This document shows positions 30,786-43,201 of a DNA stretch of 64,000 nt, piece after piece; the first letter of the stretch is position 1, and each line of letters starts with the position of its first letter. The DNA is from Arachis hypogaea (Eukaryota > Streptophyta > Magnoliopsida > Fabales > Fabaceae). A program made the translations under genes and the position numbers. The notes below the pieces were generated by a model. It did not search any database. It saw only the letters and a list, made by a program, of their open reading frames with translations, and had not been told where the DNA came from. The DNA is taken from contig NC_092051.1 in the NCBI RefSeq assembly GCF_003086295.3, positions 66,527,772 to 66,591,771 on the forward strand, given 5' to 3'.

Positions 30786-31785
30786 NNNNNNNNNNNNNNN
30801 NNNNNNNNNNNNNNNNNNNNNNNNNNNNNNNNNNNNNNNNNNNNNNNNNNNNNNNNNNNNNNNNNNNNNNNNNNNNNNNNNNNNNNNNNNNNNNNNNNNN
30901 NNNNNNNNNNNNNNNNNNNNNNNNNNNNNNNNNNNNNNNNNNNNNNNNNNNNNNNNNNNNNNNNNNNNNNNNNNNNNNNNNNNNNNNNNNNNNNNNNNNN
31001 NNNNNNNNNNNNNNNNNNNNNNNNNNNNNNNNNNNNNNNNNNNNNNNNNNNNNNNNNNNNNNNNNNNNNNNNNNNNNNNNNNNNNNNNNNNNNNNNNNNN
31101 NNNNNNNNNNNNNNNNNNNNNNNNNNNNNNNNNNNNNNNNNNNNNNNNNNNNNNNNNNNNNNNNNNNNNNNNNNNNNNNNNNNNNNNNNNNNNNNNNNNN
31201 NNNNNNNNNNNNNNNNNNNNNNNNNNNNNNNNNNNNNNNNNNNNNNNNNNNNNNNNNNNNNNNNNNNNNNNNNNNNNNNNNNNNNNNNNNNNNNNNNNNN
31301 NNNNNNNNNNNNNNNNNNNNNNNNNNNNNNNNNNNNNNNNNNNNNNNNNNNNNNNNNNNNNNNNNNNNNNNNNNNNNNNNNNNNNNNNNNNNNNNNNNNN
31401 NNNNNNNNNNNNNNNNNNNNNNNNNNNNNNNNNNNNNNNNNNNNNNNNNNNNNNNNNNNNNNNNNNNNNNNNNNNNNNNNNNNNNNNNNNNNNNNNNNNN
31501 NNNNNNNNNNNNNNNNNNNNNNNNNNNNNNNNNNNNNNNNNNNNNNNNNNNNNNNNNNNNNNNNNNNNNNNNNNNNNNNNNNNNNNNNNNNNNNNNNNNN
31601 NNNNNNNNNNNNNNNNNNNNNNNNNNNNNNNNNNNNNNNNNNNNNNNNNNNNNNNNNNNNNNNNNNNNNNNNNNNNNNNNNNNNNNNNNNNNNNNNNNNN
31701 NNNNNNNNNNNNNNNNNNNNNNNNNNNNNNNNNNNNNNNNNNNNNNNNNNNNNNNNNNNNNNNNNNNNNNNNNNNNNNNNNNNNN
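30786..31785. other. Assembly gap, exactly 1000 N
   Basis: Uniform N run of round length, so a placeholder of unknown true size. Both sides lie in the same LTR and repeat about 1 kb of it. Confidence 0.99.
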
Positions 31786-33492
31786 TCCAGGCTTTAACCT
31801 CCAGTTTGACCTCAAACTGGAGGTTAAACGTGTTCGACACCTCCAGGGCCCACCATTCCAAGCTTCCATGTTTAACCTCCAGTTTGACCTCAACTGGAGG
31901 TTAAACGTGTTCGACCTCCAGTATGCCTCCACCTTTTCCACGTTTAACCTCCAGTTTGACCTCAAACTGGAGGTTAAACGTGTTCGACCTCCAGGGCTGC
32001 CTTTCCTATCTCCACGTTAAGCTTCAGTTTAACCTTAAACTGAAGCTTAACGTGTTCGACTACATGACTCTCCAGGGCTACCTTCTTCCATTTCCACGTT
32101 TAAGCTTCAGTTTAACCTTAACTGAAGCTTAAACGTGCTTCTACAAAAGGGCCTCACTGGAAGTGTCTGGCGTTTAAGCTGCAGTTTAAGCTTAAACTAC
32201 AACTTAAACGCCACTCTTGGAAAAGGTTTCTGGGCCAAAAATATTGTGATTTAAGTTAGTCTTTGAGCACAATATTAACTTAAACTTACTTTGGTATGAA
32301 ACCCAATTGAATATCATGGTTTATGGGATTGGGCCTGAAGGATTGATGAGTTTGAAATCTCAATTTATTGAGTCATGTGTCATTATTTGATTATCACTAA
32401 GTTGGCTCAATAAATGTTACAGGATTTGATCAACAACCTCATCAAGGTTATGGATCATAAACCCAAGGCAAAAGGAAAGCAAGGAGAGGCCTCAAAGCCC
32501 AAGAAGCACAACTGAAGCTCAATATAGAAAGTGTATAAATAGGATAGAAGTTAAGTTAGAGAGGACTTTTTACTTCACTTTTAGCTAGTTTTCCTTTTCT
32601 TTGTAATTGAATTCAGAGCTATGATTCACTAAACCCTTTCATTGGGTTAGGAGCTCTATTGTAATTCAATGAATCAATAATAGTTTATCTTCTTCTTCAA
32701 TCTTTTCTCTTGAATTTTGTTAGAAAGCTTCTCGATCTAATTCCATTGAGTAGTTGTCTTGGGAAAGAAACTACTCATACTTGGAATCCTTCGGAGCCTT
32801 GGGAAAGGAATGGAGGATTCATGCTAGAGAAGCTTTCTCACAGTGGATTGGATTGGGGTTTGGATGGATATTGTGACATGTAATCCTACCAAATTGTGGT
32901 TCATGAAATTGTGTGGTATAATCAGTGATCAAGCATCATCTCTTCTTATGAACATTTAACCAAGGGATTGGGAATTTGTTTGTTTTTAGAGAGCATTGGT
33001 GAACCAAGGAATTGGGATCCAATCATATAAGATTGCCAAGCAAATTCAATGATGCATTGGTTGAGGAAGAGATATACATGTTTTGATTCGGAGATTTCAA
33101 TATCTCCTAAACCCAATGAATTCCCCATTTCTGATTTCCACTTTCTCTTTACATTCTGCAATTTAATTCTTGCAATCATCCCCATTCCCTTTTTATTTCA
33201 GCAATTTACATTCTGCTCTTTAATTCATGCAATTTAAGATTCAGCCATTTAATTTCCTTGTCATTTACTTTTCCCGCCAATTTTACATTCCGCAATTCTC
33301 ATCTCAAATCTTGATTCCGCTCAACTAGAACACACTTCTAATCCGAATTGCTCACTCAACCAATCCTTGTGGGATTCGACCTCACTCTATTGTGAGTTTT
33401 TACTTGACGACGATAACCGGTGCACTTGCCGGAAGGAATTTTGCCGATCGTGCAATTTCCTAAATCGTAGCATAACACGTTTATGTGCATCA
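31786..33492 (+). repeat. F LTR, middle, right fragment (5'-LTR-like)
   Basis: Resumes near LTR offset 690, before the point where the left fragment ended, and carries the first-LTR alleles (T at 31869, G at 31942). It ends GTGCATCA at 33492 and is followed by the primer site. Confidence 0.9.
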
Positions 33493-33770
33493 AGTTTATG
33501 GCGCCGTTGCCGGGGATTGGTTTTCGATTGACAATTCTCAAATTGGAAGCTAACTAGATTGAGCAATTTTCTCTTGCTTTGTTAATTCTGTTCAGATACT
33601 TGTTGAATTTTAATTTCTGCACTTGGTTACATGCTTCCTTCGTTATGCCTTTAAACTCATGCAACTAACTCACTGACTCACTAACTGTTTGAATTAATCC
33701 TCAATTGAGCTAACCATACTCTTCATTAACCAAGAGTATTTCACTTGTTTGTGTTTGAGCTGTGTTTTGT

Positions 33771-35202
33771 ATGACAGGTAGGAGAGGAGAGACATCAACT
33801 CCTCCATATACCGAACCAGAGAGGACCTTCATAGACTTAGAAGGGAAGCAAGAGGGAAGGAGTAGTGGGAGAAGAGGAATCTGAAGGAGAATCTGAGGAC
33901 AATTTTGAGGAAGCTTTAGATCTCAACATGGATAGAGAAGTTCACAACCATGAGAGAGCTGATGGAAACGATGCCATCCCTGAGAGGAGGGTTCTTAGTT
34001 CATACATAAACCCAACTCTGGGAATTGTGGTAGTAGCATCCAGAAACCACCCATTCAGGCCAACAATTTTGAGCTCAAGCCACAGCTAATATCACTTGTG
34101 GAAATCATTGTTCTTGGAGGAAGTGCTAATGAGACCCAACCAACATCCACAATTCTGAGAATTGTGACACGTGAAGTCAATGGAGTCAGAAGATGCCTAT
34201 AACTGCTTTGTCCATTTCACTTAGGACAAAGCAGCTAAGTGGCTGAATCATTCCAAGGGGAGTCTAACAACATGGGATGAGTGGAAAGCAAGTTTCTGGC
34301 ACGTTTCTACCCTCCACAAAGGTCAATAGGCTTCGATCTGAGGTTCAGACTTTTAGACAACAAGATGGTGAAACTCTCTACGAGGCATGGAGAGATTCAA
34401 GGACTTGACAAGGAAATGCCCACCAAACATGTTCCATGATTGGGTGCAACTGCACATCTTCTATGATGGGCTCTCTTATGAATCAAGGAAGGCTGTAGAC
34501 CATTCATCAGGAGGTTCATTGAACAGGAAAAAGACTCTGGAAGAAGCCATTGAAGTGATCGAGACAGTGGCTGAGAATGAGTACTACTATGCATCAGAAA
34601 GGCACAACACTAAGGGAGTCATGGAGCTGAACCATGTTGATACAATTCTAGCCCAAAACAAGGTGTTTGCCAAGCAACTAGCAGAGCTTACCAGGCAATT
34701 AGAAACAAAGCAAGTGGCTGCAATACACACACAAGATCAAGAGGAAGTAGGCATTGAAGGAGGTGATTGGGATGAGGTTAACTATGTGGGAAACCAACAA
34801 AGGCAATCATATGATCCACATTCCAACACTTACAACCCAGGCTGGAGAAACCACCCAAACTTTGGGTGGGGAAACCAACAAACCCAACCACAAAACCACA
34901 AACCTTACAACCACAACCAACATAACAATTCCACATACCAAAACTCCAACCAAAGATCATACCAAGCCACACAAAACACTTACCCCCAACCATCATATCA
35001 TGGCCAAAATAATCAACATACCCAACCTAATCCGAACCAACAATTTCAAGATCAATTAAACCGGATAGAAGGAATGCTTGCAACCATGAGCCAAGACATA
35101 ATTGAATTGAAAGCTTTTAAGGAAGAAGTAAATTCTAACTTGCAAAACCAAGGAGCTGCCATCCAGAAGCTAGAAAATCAAATTTTGTATTTGACTAAGT
35201 AA
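33771..35202 (+). pseudogene. gag: F Gag, second copy, many single-base deletions
   Basis: Same start context as 21992. Between about 33820 and 34390 at least fifteen single-base deletions relative to the first copy destroy the frame, mostly in short homopolymers. From 34390 to the TAA at 35200-35202 the sequence matches the first copy. The pattern is that of unpolished sequence near a contig end and not of ordinary decay. Confidence 0.85.
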
Positions 35203-38200
35203 GCCCCTGGGACAAGCGGTTCTCATGCTGCCAAGGCTATTGCAAGGGAGGAATGTAAGGCCATAACCCTCAGAAGTGGAAAGAATCTAAAGGAGATTTC
35301 AAGGGAAACCACAGAGGATGAAGCAAAGGAAAATGTGAAAGACAAAGAACAAGGACAATCTGTTACACCGTTTGCAACAAAGAAAAAGAAAAAGAGGTCT
35401 TGAAGCCTTACACACCTAAAGCACCTTATCCTCAACGTTTGATGAAAGTGAAAAGGATGGCCAATTCTCCAGGTTCTTGGAGATTTTCAAGAAGCTTCAA
35501 ATCAACATTCCCTTTGCTGAGGCAATAGAGCAAATGCCACTCTATGCAAAATTCTTAAAAGAATTAATGACCAAGAAGAGAAGCTGGAGAAATGAGGAAA
35601 CTGTGTTGTTAACTGAAGAATGCAGTGCCATCATTCAGCACAAATTGCCTCAGAAATTGAAGGACCCAGGCAGTTTCCAAATCCCCTGCATCATAGGAGA
35701 AGTCATGGTGGAGAAGGCCTTGTGTGACTTAGGGGCCAGCATCAATTTGATGTCGCTAACAATGATGAGAAGAATGAAGATTGAGGAAGCCAAACCAACA
35801 AGAATGGCCCTCCAATTGGCAGATCGAACTTTTAAATTCCCTCATGGGATAGTTGAGGATTTGTTGGTGAAAGTGGGAGAATTTATATTTCCTGCTGATT
35901 TTGTAGTGTTAGATATGGAGGAAGAAGCCAAAGCTTCAATAATTCTGGGAAGACCCTTCCTAGCTACTGCTGGAGCCATCATAGATGTACAAAAGGGTGA
36001 ACTCACTCTTAGACTACATGATGAGAAATTGGTGTTTAATGTATTCAAGGCAATGAGCTATCCATCAGAATCACTAAGGGAATGCATGAGGGTTGATGTA
36101 GTGGACATTGCAGTACAAGAAACTTTTGAGGAAACAATAAAGGAAGTGGCAGAGGAGGAGTTCACCAAGGATATTGAAGTTAGTGATATCAAGGGTGCTG
36201 ACACAACCATGCTAAGCATGCCAGAGAAAGTGAAAGAAGAAAAGGAAGCACCAAAACCTGAGCTCAAAGCATTGCCCCCTAATCTCAAGTATGCATACTT
36301 GGGTAGTGATGAGAGTCACCCTGTTATCATTAGCTCGGCCTTGAGCCAAGAACAGGAAGAAGAATTGATCAAGGTGCTGCAAACTCATCAAGATGCCATT
36401 GGATGGACCCTAGCTGATTTGAAGGGGATAAGTTCATCCATATGCATGCATAAAATCTTGTTAGAAGAAGATGCTAGACCCTCCATTCAAGCTCAGAGAA
36501 GATTGAATCCCGTCATGAAAGAAGTGGTACAAAAGGAAGTCAGGAAGTTATGGCAGGCAGGGGTAATCTACCCCATTTCTGATAGCCCATGGGTTAGTCC
36601 CATCCATGTAGTTCCCAAGAAAGGTGGCATAACTGTGGTGCCAAATGAGAAGAACGAACTCATACCCACAAGAACCGTTACTGGGTGGAGGATGTGCATA
36701 GACTACAGGAAGCTCAATGAAGCCACCAGAAAAGATCATTTCCCACTCCCATTCATGGATCAGATGCTTGAAAGGCTTGCCGGACATGCTTACTATTGCT
36801 TCTTGGATGGATATTCGGGCTACAACCAAATAGTAGTTGATCCTAGTGATCAAGAGAAAACATCATTTGTTTGTCCATATGGAGTTTTTGCTTATAGACG
36901 CATGCCCTTTGGATTGTGCAATGCACCTGCCACTTTCCAAAGATGCATGCTGTCCATCTTTTCGGACATGATTGAAAAATTTATTGAGGTCTTCATGGAC
37001 GATTTTTCTGTGTTTGGGGATTCTTTTCCCAGCTGCCTACACCACCTTGCCTTGGTGCTTAAGAGGTGCCAAGAGACTAACCTAGTATTAAACTGGGAAA
37101 AGTGTCATTTCATGGTCACAGAAGGAATAGTCCTTGGCCACAAAATCTCTAATAGAGGCATGGAGGTGGACAGAGCTAAGGTGGAAATCATTGAAAAACT
37201 ACCTCCACCAAGTAATGTCAAGGCAGTTAGGAGCTTTTTGGGACACGCTGGTTTTTACAGAAGGTTTATTAGAGACTTTTCTAAAATAGCCAAACCTTTG
37301 AGTAACTTGCTTGTCTCTGATACACCCTTTGTATTTGATAAAAATTGCATGCTAGCCTATGAACTTTTGAAGCAAAAACTGTCCTCTGCACCTATCATTG
37401 CCCCACCTGATTGGAACTTACCTTTTGAACTGATGTGTGATGCATCAGACCTTGCTATTGGGGCAGTGTTAGGACAAAGGAAAGACAATTTGGTACATGT
37501 GATTTATTATGCCAGTAAAGTCTTGAATGCTAACCAAAGGAATTACACAACCACTGAAAAAGAACTCTTGGCAATAGTCTTTGCATTTGAAAAATTTAGA
37601 TCTTATCTCATTGGATCTAAAGTCATTGTCTTCACTGATCATTCAGCTTTAAAATATTTGCTTGCTAAACAAGAATCTAAACCGAGACTTATTAGATGGG
37701 TTCTTTTGTTGCAGGAATTTGACATTGAAATCAAAGACAAGAAGGGTGTAGAAAACAAGGTGGCAGATCATTTATCAAGGATACCATGTGAAGAAGGAAG
37801 CACACAAAGCACACATGTAAATGAGTGCTTTCCTGATGAACAACTCATGATAATTCACAAAGCACCCTGGTTTGCAGACATAGCAAACTTCAAGGCCACT
37901 GGGAGTTTACCTTTGGAATTTAACAAACATCAAAGGAAGAAATTGGTCAATGATGCCAAATACTTCATCTGGGACGAACCATACTTGTTCAAAAAATGTT
38001 CCGATGGCATACTCAGAAGATGCATATCCGAGGAAGAAGGAAGGGAAGTTTTATGGGACTGCCATGGCTCCACTTATGGAGGGCACTTTGCAGGAGAAAG
38101 AACAGCAGCTAAGGTGTTGCAGTGTGGTTTTTATTGGCCTACTATCTTCAAAGATGCAAAAGAATTAGTGAAGCACTGCCATGAATGCCAGAAAGCTGGG

Positions 38201-39145
38201 AACCTGCCAAGAAGAAATGAAATGCCACAACAATTCATTCTGGAACTTGAATTGTTTGATGTATGGGGGATAGATTTCATGGGACCCTTTCCCTCCTCAT
38301 ACTCAAATAATTACATTCTTGTGGCAGTAGACTATGTCTCTAAATGGGTTGAAGCAATAGCAACTCCAACCAATGATAATAAGGTAGTCATGAACTTCCT
38401 CAGAAAACACATTTTTTGCCGTTTTGGGGTTCCAAGAGCAATCATCAGTGATGGAGGAAGCCACTTTTGCAACAAACCATTAGAGGCATTGCTCCTAAAA
38501 TATGGAGTCAAACACAGGGTAGCCACACCATACCATCCACAGACAAGTGGGCAAGCCGAAATATCTAACAGAGAACTCAAAAGAATCCTGGAAAAAACTG
38601 TGGGAACTTCGAGAAAGGACTGGTCGATTAAGCTAGATGATGCTCTTTGGGCATATAGGACAGCTTTCAAAACACCAATTGGAATGTCTCCTTACCAACT
38701 AGTATATGGAAAAGCTTGCCATCTGCCACTGGAGTTGGAGCACAAGGCATACTGGGCCTTGAAACTTCTGAACTTGGACAACAAAGCCGCTGGAGAAAGA
38801 AGGATGTTGCAAATTCAAGAGTTGGAAGAATTCAGAGCGGAAGCTTATGAGAATGCCAAAATTTACAAAGAAAGAGCAAAGAAGAAGCATGACAGCAACA
38901 TAGTCCCAAGGAAATTTGAAGAAGGGCAAAAAGTATTGCTCTACAATTCTAGGCTGAAGCTATTTCCAGGGAAGCTAAAATCAAGGTGGTCTGGACCATT
39001 CCTTGTCACCAAGGTCTCCAATTATGGACAAGTAGAAATCATGGAAGAAAAGTCACAACGAACCTTCATTGTTAACGGTCAAAGACTCAAACATTACTTG
39101 GGAGATGTGGAGGAGAAGGACAAAGTTAAATATCACCTCAACTGA
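35203..39145 (+). CDS. pol: F protease-RT-RNase H-integrase, second copy
   Basis: From 35477 to the TGA at 39143-39145 the frame is open for 1222 codons and includes protease (LCDLGAS), RT (FMDD), RNase H, the integrase zinc finger, all three integrase catalytic regions and the GPF/Y-like end. Two single-base deletions near 35383 and 35445 break the N-terminal link to the gag stop; the first copy is open there. Taken together, each copy is damaged where the other is intact. The enzymes would reverse-transcribe and integrate the element from particles in the cytoplasm and nucleus, as is known for Ty3/gypsy elements. Confidence 0.92.
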
Positions 39146-39185
39146 GGAAGCTGACCGTCAAGCTAATGACGTTAAAGAAGCGCTT

Positions 39186-39203
39186 GTTGGGAGGCAACCC
39201 AAC
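39186..39203 (+). other. Post-pol hairpin of F, second copy
   Basis: GTTGGG, loop AGGCAA, CCCAAC, identical to 27437-27454. Confidence 0.8.
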
Positions 39204-40763
39204 CTGAGGTAATACCTTGTTGCTGTTTCTTTTATTTGTTTCAATAAAAAGGGTAAAGTAGTTTCTGTGCATTGCAAAGAATTAAGTTTGGTGTTTCACA
39301 CCAAACAATGAATTCATGGATCAATAAGTCAAAGGGGAATGTGTGACTCTAAGTTTGGTGTTCCACCATAAAGATCAACTGAACACAACAACCTTTGAAT
39401 TATATGAAAGGAACAACTATTCTAAGCAGTCACAGAAATGCTTAAAACCCTTAGTAGCAACATCATTCCAAGATAACTCAAGGATTCAAAGAACAGAGAG
39501 AAGTAAGTGGGAGACTAAGTTTGGTGTTCACACACCAATCTAAGAATCCGATACTTACCCATACATAGTTGAGCTGACCACTCAAGTGCTTGAAAAGCAA
39601 GCAACTTCATTACTCTTTGCAGGAAAGGAAACAAGAACCTTAAAGCATGAAGCAACATTTAGGAAGAAGAAGGAGAAATCAAATTGTTTCCTGACAACAA
39701 AGAGAAAACAAGGAATTTCACAAGGTGGTATTGTTCCTTGCTAATTCTTTAAAAAGGGCAAACAAAAGCATGCGTGTTCTGGTTTAAACTGTAAATGTTG
39801 AATCTTTCTGGAATGTGTAGTTTTTTTAGTATGTGTGTTTGTTAATTGCTTTGAATAAAGTGAATGCCTAGATGTTTGGATATAACTTCACCTTCTTAAA
39901 CAAGTGCGTGCCATGCTTGTTCTGTTTCCACAAAAATAAAAGAAAAGTTTGAACAAAAGTAACTTGGCTAAATTAGTGACAAATCAAGTAGAATTAAGTG
40001 GTGGTATGCATGCTTGATTGTTTAGTCAGATCACTAAAATTAGAGTGTAGAATTATCATTTTTTTTATGTAGAAAGTGAACATTGTCTATGGATCTTGAT
40101 GAATAAATGTCTTTGGCCATGAAAAAAAAGAAAGAAAAAGAAAAAGAAAAAGCCACGGAAAAAGGCAACCAAAAAGCAAAAAAAAAATTGAGAAAATAAG
40201 CTAGGTACCAATGGTTTGAACTTCTGAGACAAATGCCTGTGGTGTTTATGTATTAAGGATATGCTTGGATGAATAGGTTCTGAGGAGTGTTTCAACACTT
40301 GGTAACTTGGGTTAACTAACCCGGGATTATCAACCAAAAGTCCATTATCAAGAGCAACCTAAATACAAAACATTTAGTCACACAAAGAGGTGCTGGGCAC
40401 CAATGTTTCAAGAAGAAATGTGAACTAAAATGCCTAAGGTGGATATGTGTAGTGCACTGATAAGAAAAAGAAAATGCCAAAGGCTTGTGCAACACATGAC
40501 ACTAAGCAAACAAGGAGCAAAAGAAGCTCTAAGAAAAAGAGAAGAAAAACAAAGAAGAGAAAAGTGCCAAAGACATAAGAATAACAAGAGGCCATAGCAA
40601 TTTTTTGATGGATGCAATGAAAAAGTGATAATCCTACCTGATAAGTATGAAAAAGTGATGCTGCAACTTTCTGCATAAAACCCTTCTGATGAACTTCAAA
40701 TGCTTGCTAATATAGCCAATGTAATTGCTTTCTGTTTCATACTTTCTTCTCAAATAACTCAGG

Positions 40764-40801
40764 ACTTGCTTAGGGACAAGCAAGTATTAAGTTTGGTGTT
40801 G
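40764..40801 (+). promoter_or_regulatory. F pre-LTR hairpin and PPT module, second copy
   Basis: Identical to 29011-29048 and directly abuts the last LTR at 40802. Confidence 0.8.
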
Positions 40802-43201
40802 TGATGCCAAGGCATCATAGGCTAGTTTCACTAGCATTTTTCTGTTAGTTTTAGTTGTTTGATGCATTTTCTTGAGCTTAAAGTAACCAAAAATGGTTAA
40901 ATGAAGAACAAAGTAATGAACCATCCAAACAATATGATTTTGATGCAAATTCCATGAGTTTTAGTTATATTACTTAAATGCTATGAATGAAAGATTTCTC
41001 ATGAAATTTTGCAAGACTTTGATGCAATTGTTTGGATGATTTCAGGGAAGAAGAGGCTAAGCAAGGAAGCAACAAAATCAATAAAGGAAGCTTGAATATC
41101 ACATGTGGAGTTTAAGTTCCAGTTTAAGCCTAAACTGAAGCTTAAACGCCAAAATCATGAAGGATAAGAAATGCTGGGATTGAAGTTTAACCTCCAGTTT
41201 GACCTCAAACTGGAGGTTAAACGCCAGAATGAAAAGCCTCACTTAAGGAGCATTCCACGTTTAACCTCCAGTTTGACCTCAAACTGGAGGTTAAACGCCA
41301 GAATGAGTATGCCACCCAGGGAGGAGTTCCACGTTTAACCTCCAGTTTGACCTCAAATTGGAGGTTAAACGCCAGAACCAGGAAGAGTACCAGGGAGCCA
41401 TTCCACGTTTAAGCTCCAGTTTGACTCAAACTGGAGCTTAAACGTGTTCGATAGCTTTTCTACTCCAGGGTTGCTCTCTCCATCTCCACGTTTAACCTCC
41501 AGTTTGACCTCAAACTGGAGGTTAAACGTGTTCGACACCTCCAGGGCCACCATTCCAAGCTTCCACGTTTAACCTCCAGTTTGACCTCAAACTGGAGGTT
41601 AAACGTGTTCGACCTCCAGTATGCCTCCACCCTTTTCCACATTTAACCTCCAGTTTGACCTCAAACTGGAGGTTAAACGTGTTCGACCTCCAGGGCTGCC
41701 TTTCCTATCTCCACGTTTAAGCTTCAGTTTAACCTTAAACTGAAGCTTAAACGTGTTCGACTACATGACTCTCCAGGGCTACCTTCTTCCATTTCCACGT
41801 TTAAGCTTCAGTTTAACCTTAACTGAAGCTTAAACGTGCTTCTACAAAAGGGCCTCACTGGAAGTGTCTGGCGTTTAAGCTGCAGTTTAAGCTTAAACTA
41901 CAACTTAAACGCCACTCTTGGAAAAGGTTTCTGGGCCAAAAATATTGTGATTTAAGTTAGTCTTTGAGCACAAATATTAACTTAAACTTACTTTGGTATG
42001 AAACCCAATTGAATATCATGGTTTATGGGATTGGGCCTGAAGGATTGATGAGTTTGAAATCTCAATTTATTGAGTCATGTGTCATTATTTGATTATCACT
42101 AAGTTGGCTCAATAAATGTTACAGGATTTGGATCAACAACCTCATCAAGGTTATGGATCATAAACCCAAGGCAAAAGGAAAGCAAGGAGAGGCCTCAAAG
42201 CCCAAGAAGCACAACTGAAGCTCAATATAGAAAGTGTATAAATAGGATAGAAGTTAAGTTAGAGAGGACTTTTTACTTCACTTTTAGCTAGTTTTCCTTT
42301 TCTTTGTAATTGAATTCAGAGCTATGATTCACTAAACCCCCTTTCATTGGGTTAGGGAGCTCTATTGTAATTCAATGAATCAATAATAGTTTATCTTCTT
42401 CTTCAATCTTTTCTCTTGAATTTTGTTAGAAAGCTTCTCGATCTAATTCCATTGAGTAGTTGTCTTGGGAAAGAAACTACTCATACTTGGAATCCTTCGG
42501 AGCCTTGGGAAAGGAATGGAGGATTCATGCTAGAGAAGCTTTCTCACAGTGGATTGGATTGGGGTTTGGATGGATATTGTGACATGTAATCCTACCAAAT
42601 TGTGGTTCATGAAATTGTGTGGTATAATCAGTGATCAAGCATCATCTCTTCTTATGAACATTTAAACCAAGGGATTGGGAATTTGTTTGTTTTTAGAGAG
42701 CATTGGTGAACCAAGGAATTGGGATCCAATCATATAAGATTGCCAAGCAAAATTCAATGAATGCATTGGTTGAGGAAGAGATATACATGTTTTGATTCGG
42801 AGATTTCAATATCTCCTAAACCCAATGAATTCCCCATTTCTGATTTCCACTTTCTCTTTACATTCTGCAATTTAATTCTTGCAATCATCCCCATTCCCTT
42901 TTTATTTCAGCAATTTACATTCTGCTCTTTAATTCATGCAATTTAAGATTCAGCCATTTAATTTCCTTGTCATTTACTTTTCCCGCCAATTTTACATTCC
43001 GCAATTCTCATCTCAAATCTTGATTCCGCTCAACTAGAACACACTTCTAATCCGAATTGCTCACTCAACCAATCCTTGTGGGATTCGACCTCACTCTATT
43101 GTGAGTTTTTACTTGACGACGATAACCGGTGCACTTGCCGGAAGGAATTTTGCCGATCGTGCAATTTCCTAAATCGTAGCATAACACGTTTATGTGCATC
43201 A
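40802..43201 (+). repeat. F LTR, last copy
   Basis: 2400 bp, nearly identical to 19308-21708; clear substitutions at 41358 (T), 41566 (C) and 41641 (A). It has the same hairpin array (41110-41910) and TATA box, and is followed by the TSD GAGAA. Confidence 0.95.

Larger units (their letters stand above)
19308..43201 (+). mobile_element. Element F: young Athila/Tat-type element, shown as an LTR-int-LTR-int-LTR array around a gap
   Basis: LTRs at 19308-21708, 29049-33492 (interrupted by 1000 N) and 40802-43201; internal regions at 21709-29048 and 33493-40801. Gag and a complete pol are present. There is no env-position ORF; the 3' 1.6 kb is non-coding. The TSD GAGAA is found only at the outer ends. 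The two internals are essentially identical apart from single-base indels. The arrangement is probably one element assembled twice. Confidence 0.93.

Noticed and set aside
30679..32020. Long ORFs of 370-414 residues on both strands
   Set aside because: Translation across the 1000-N gap.
29049..33492. A 4.4-kb LTR variant
   Set aside because: It is two overlapping fragments of the 2.4-kb LTR around a gap, with different LTR alleles on each side.
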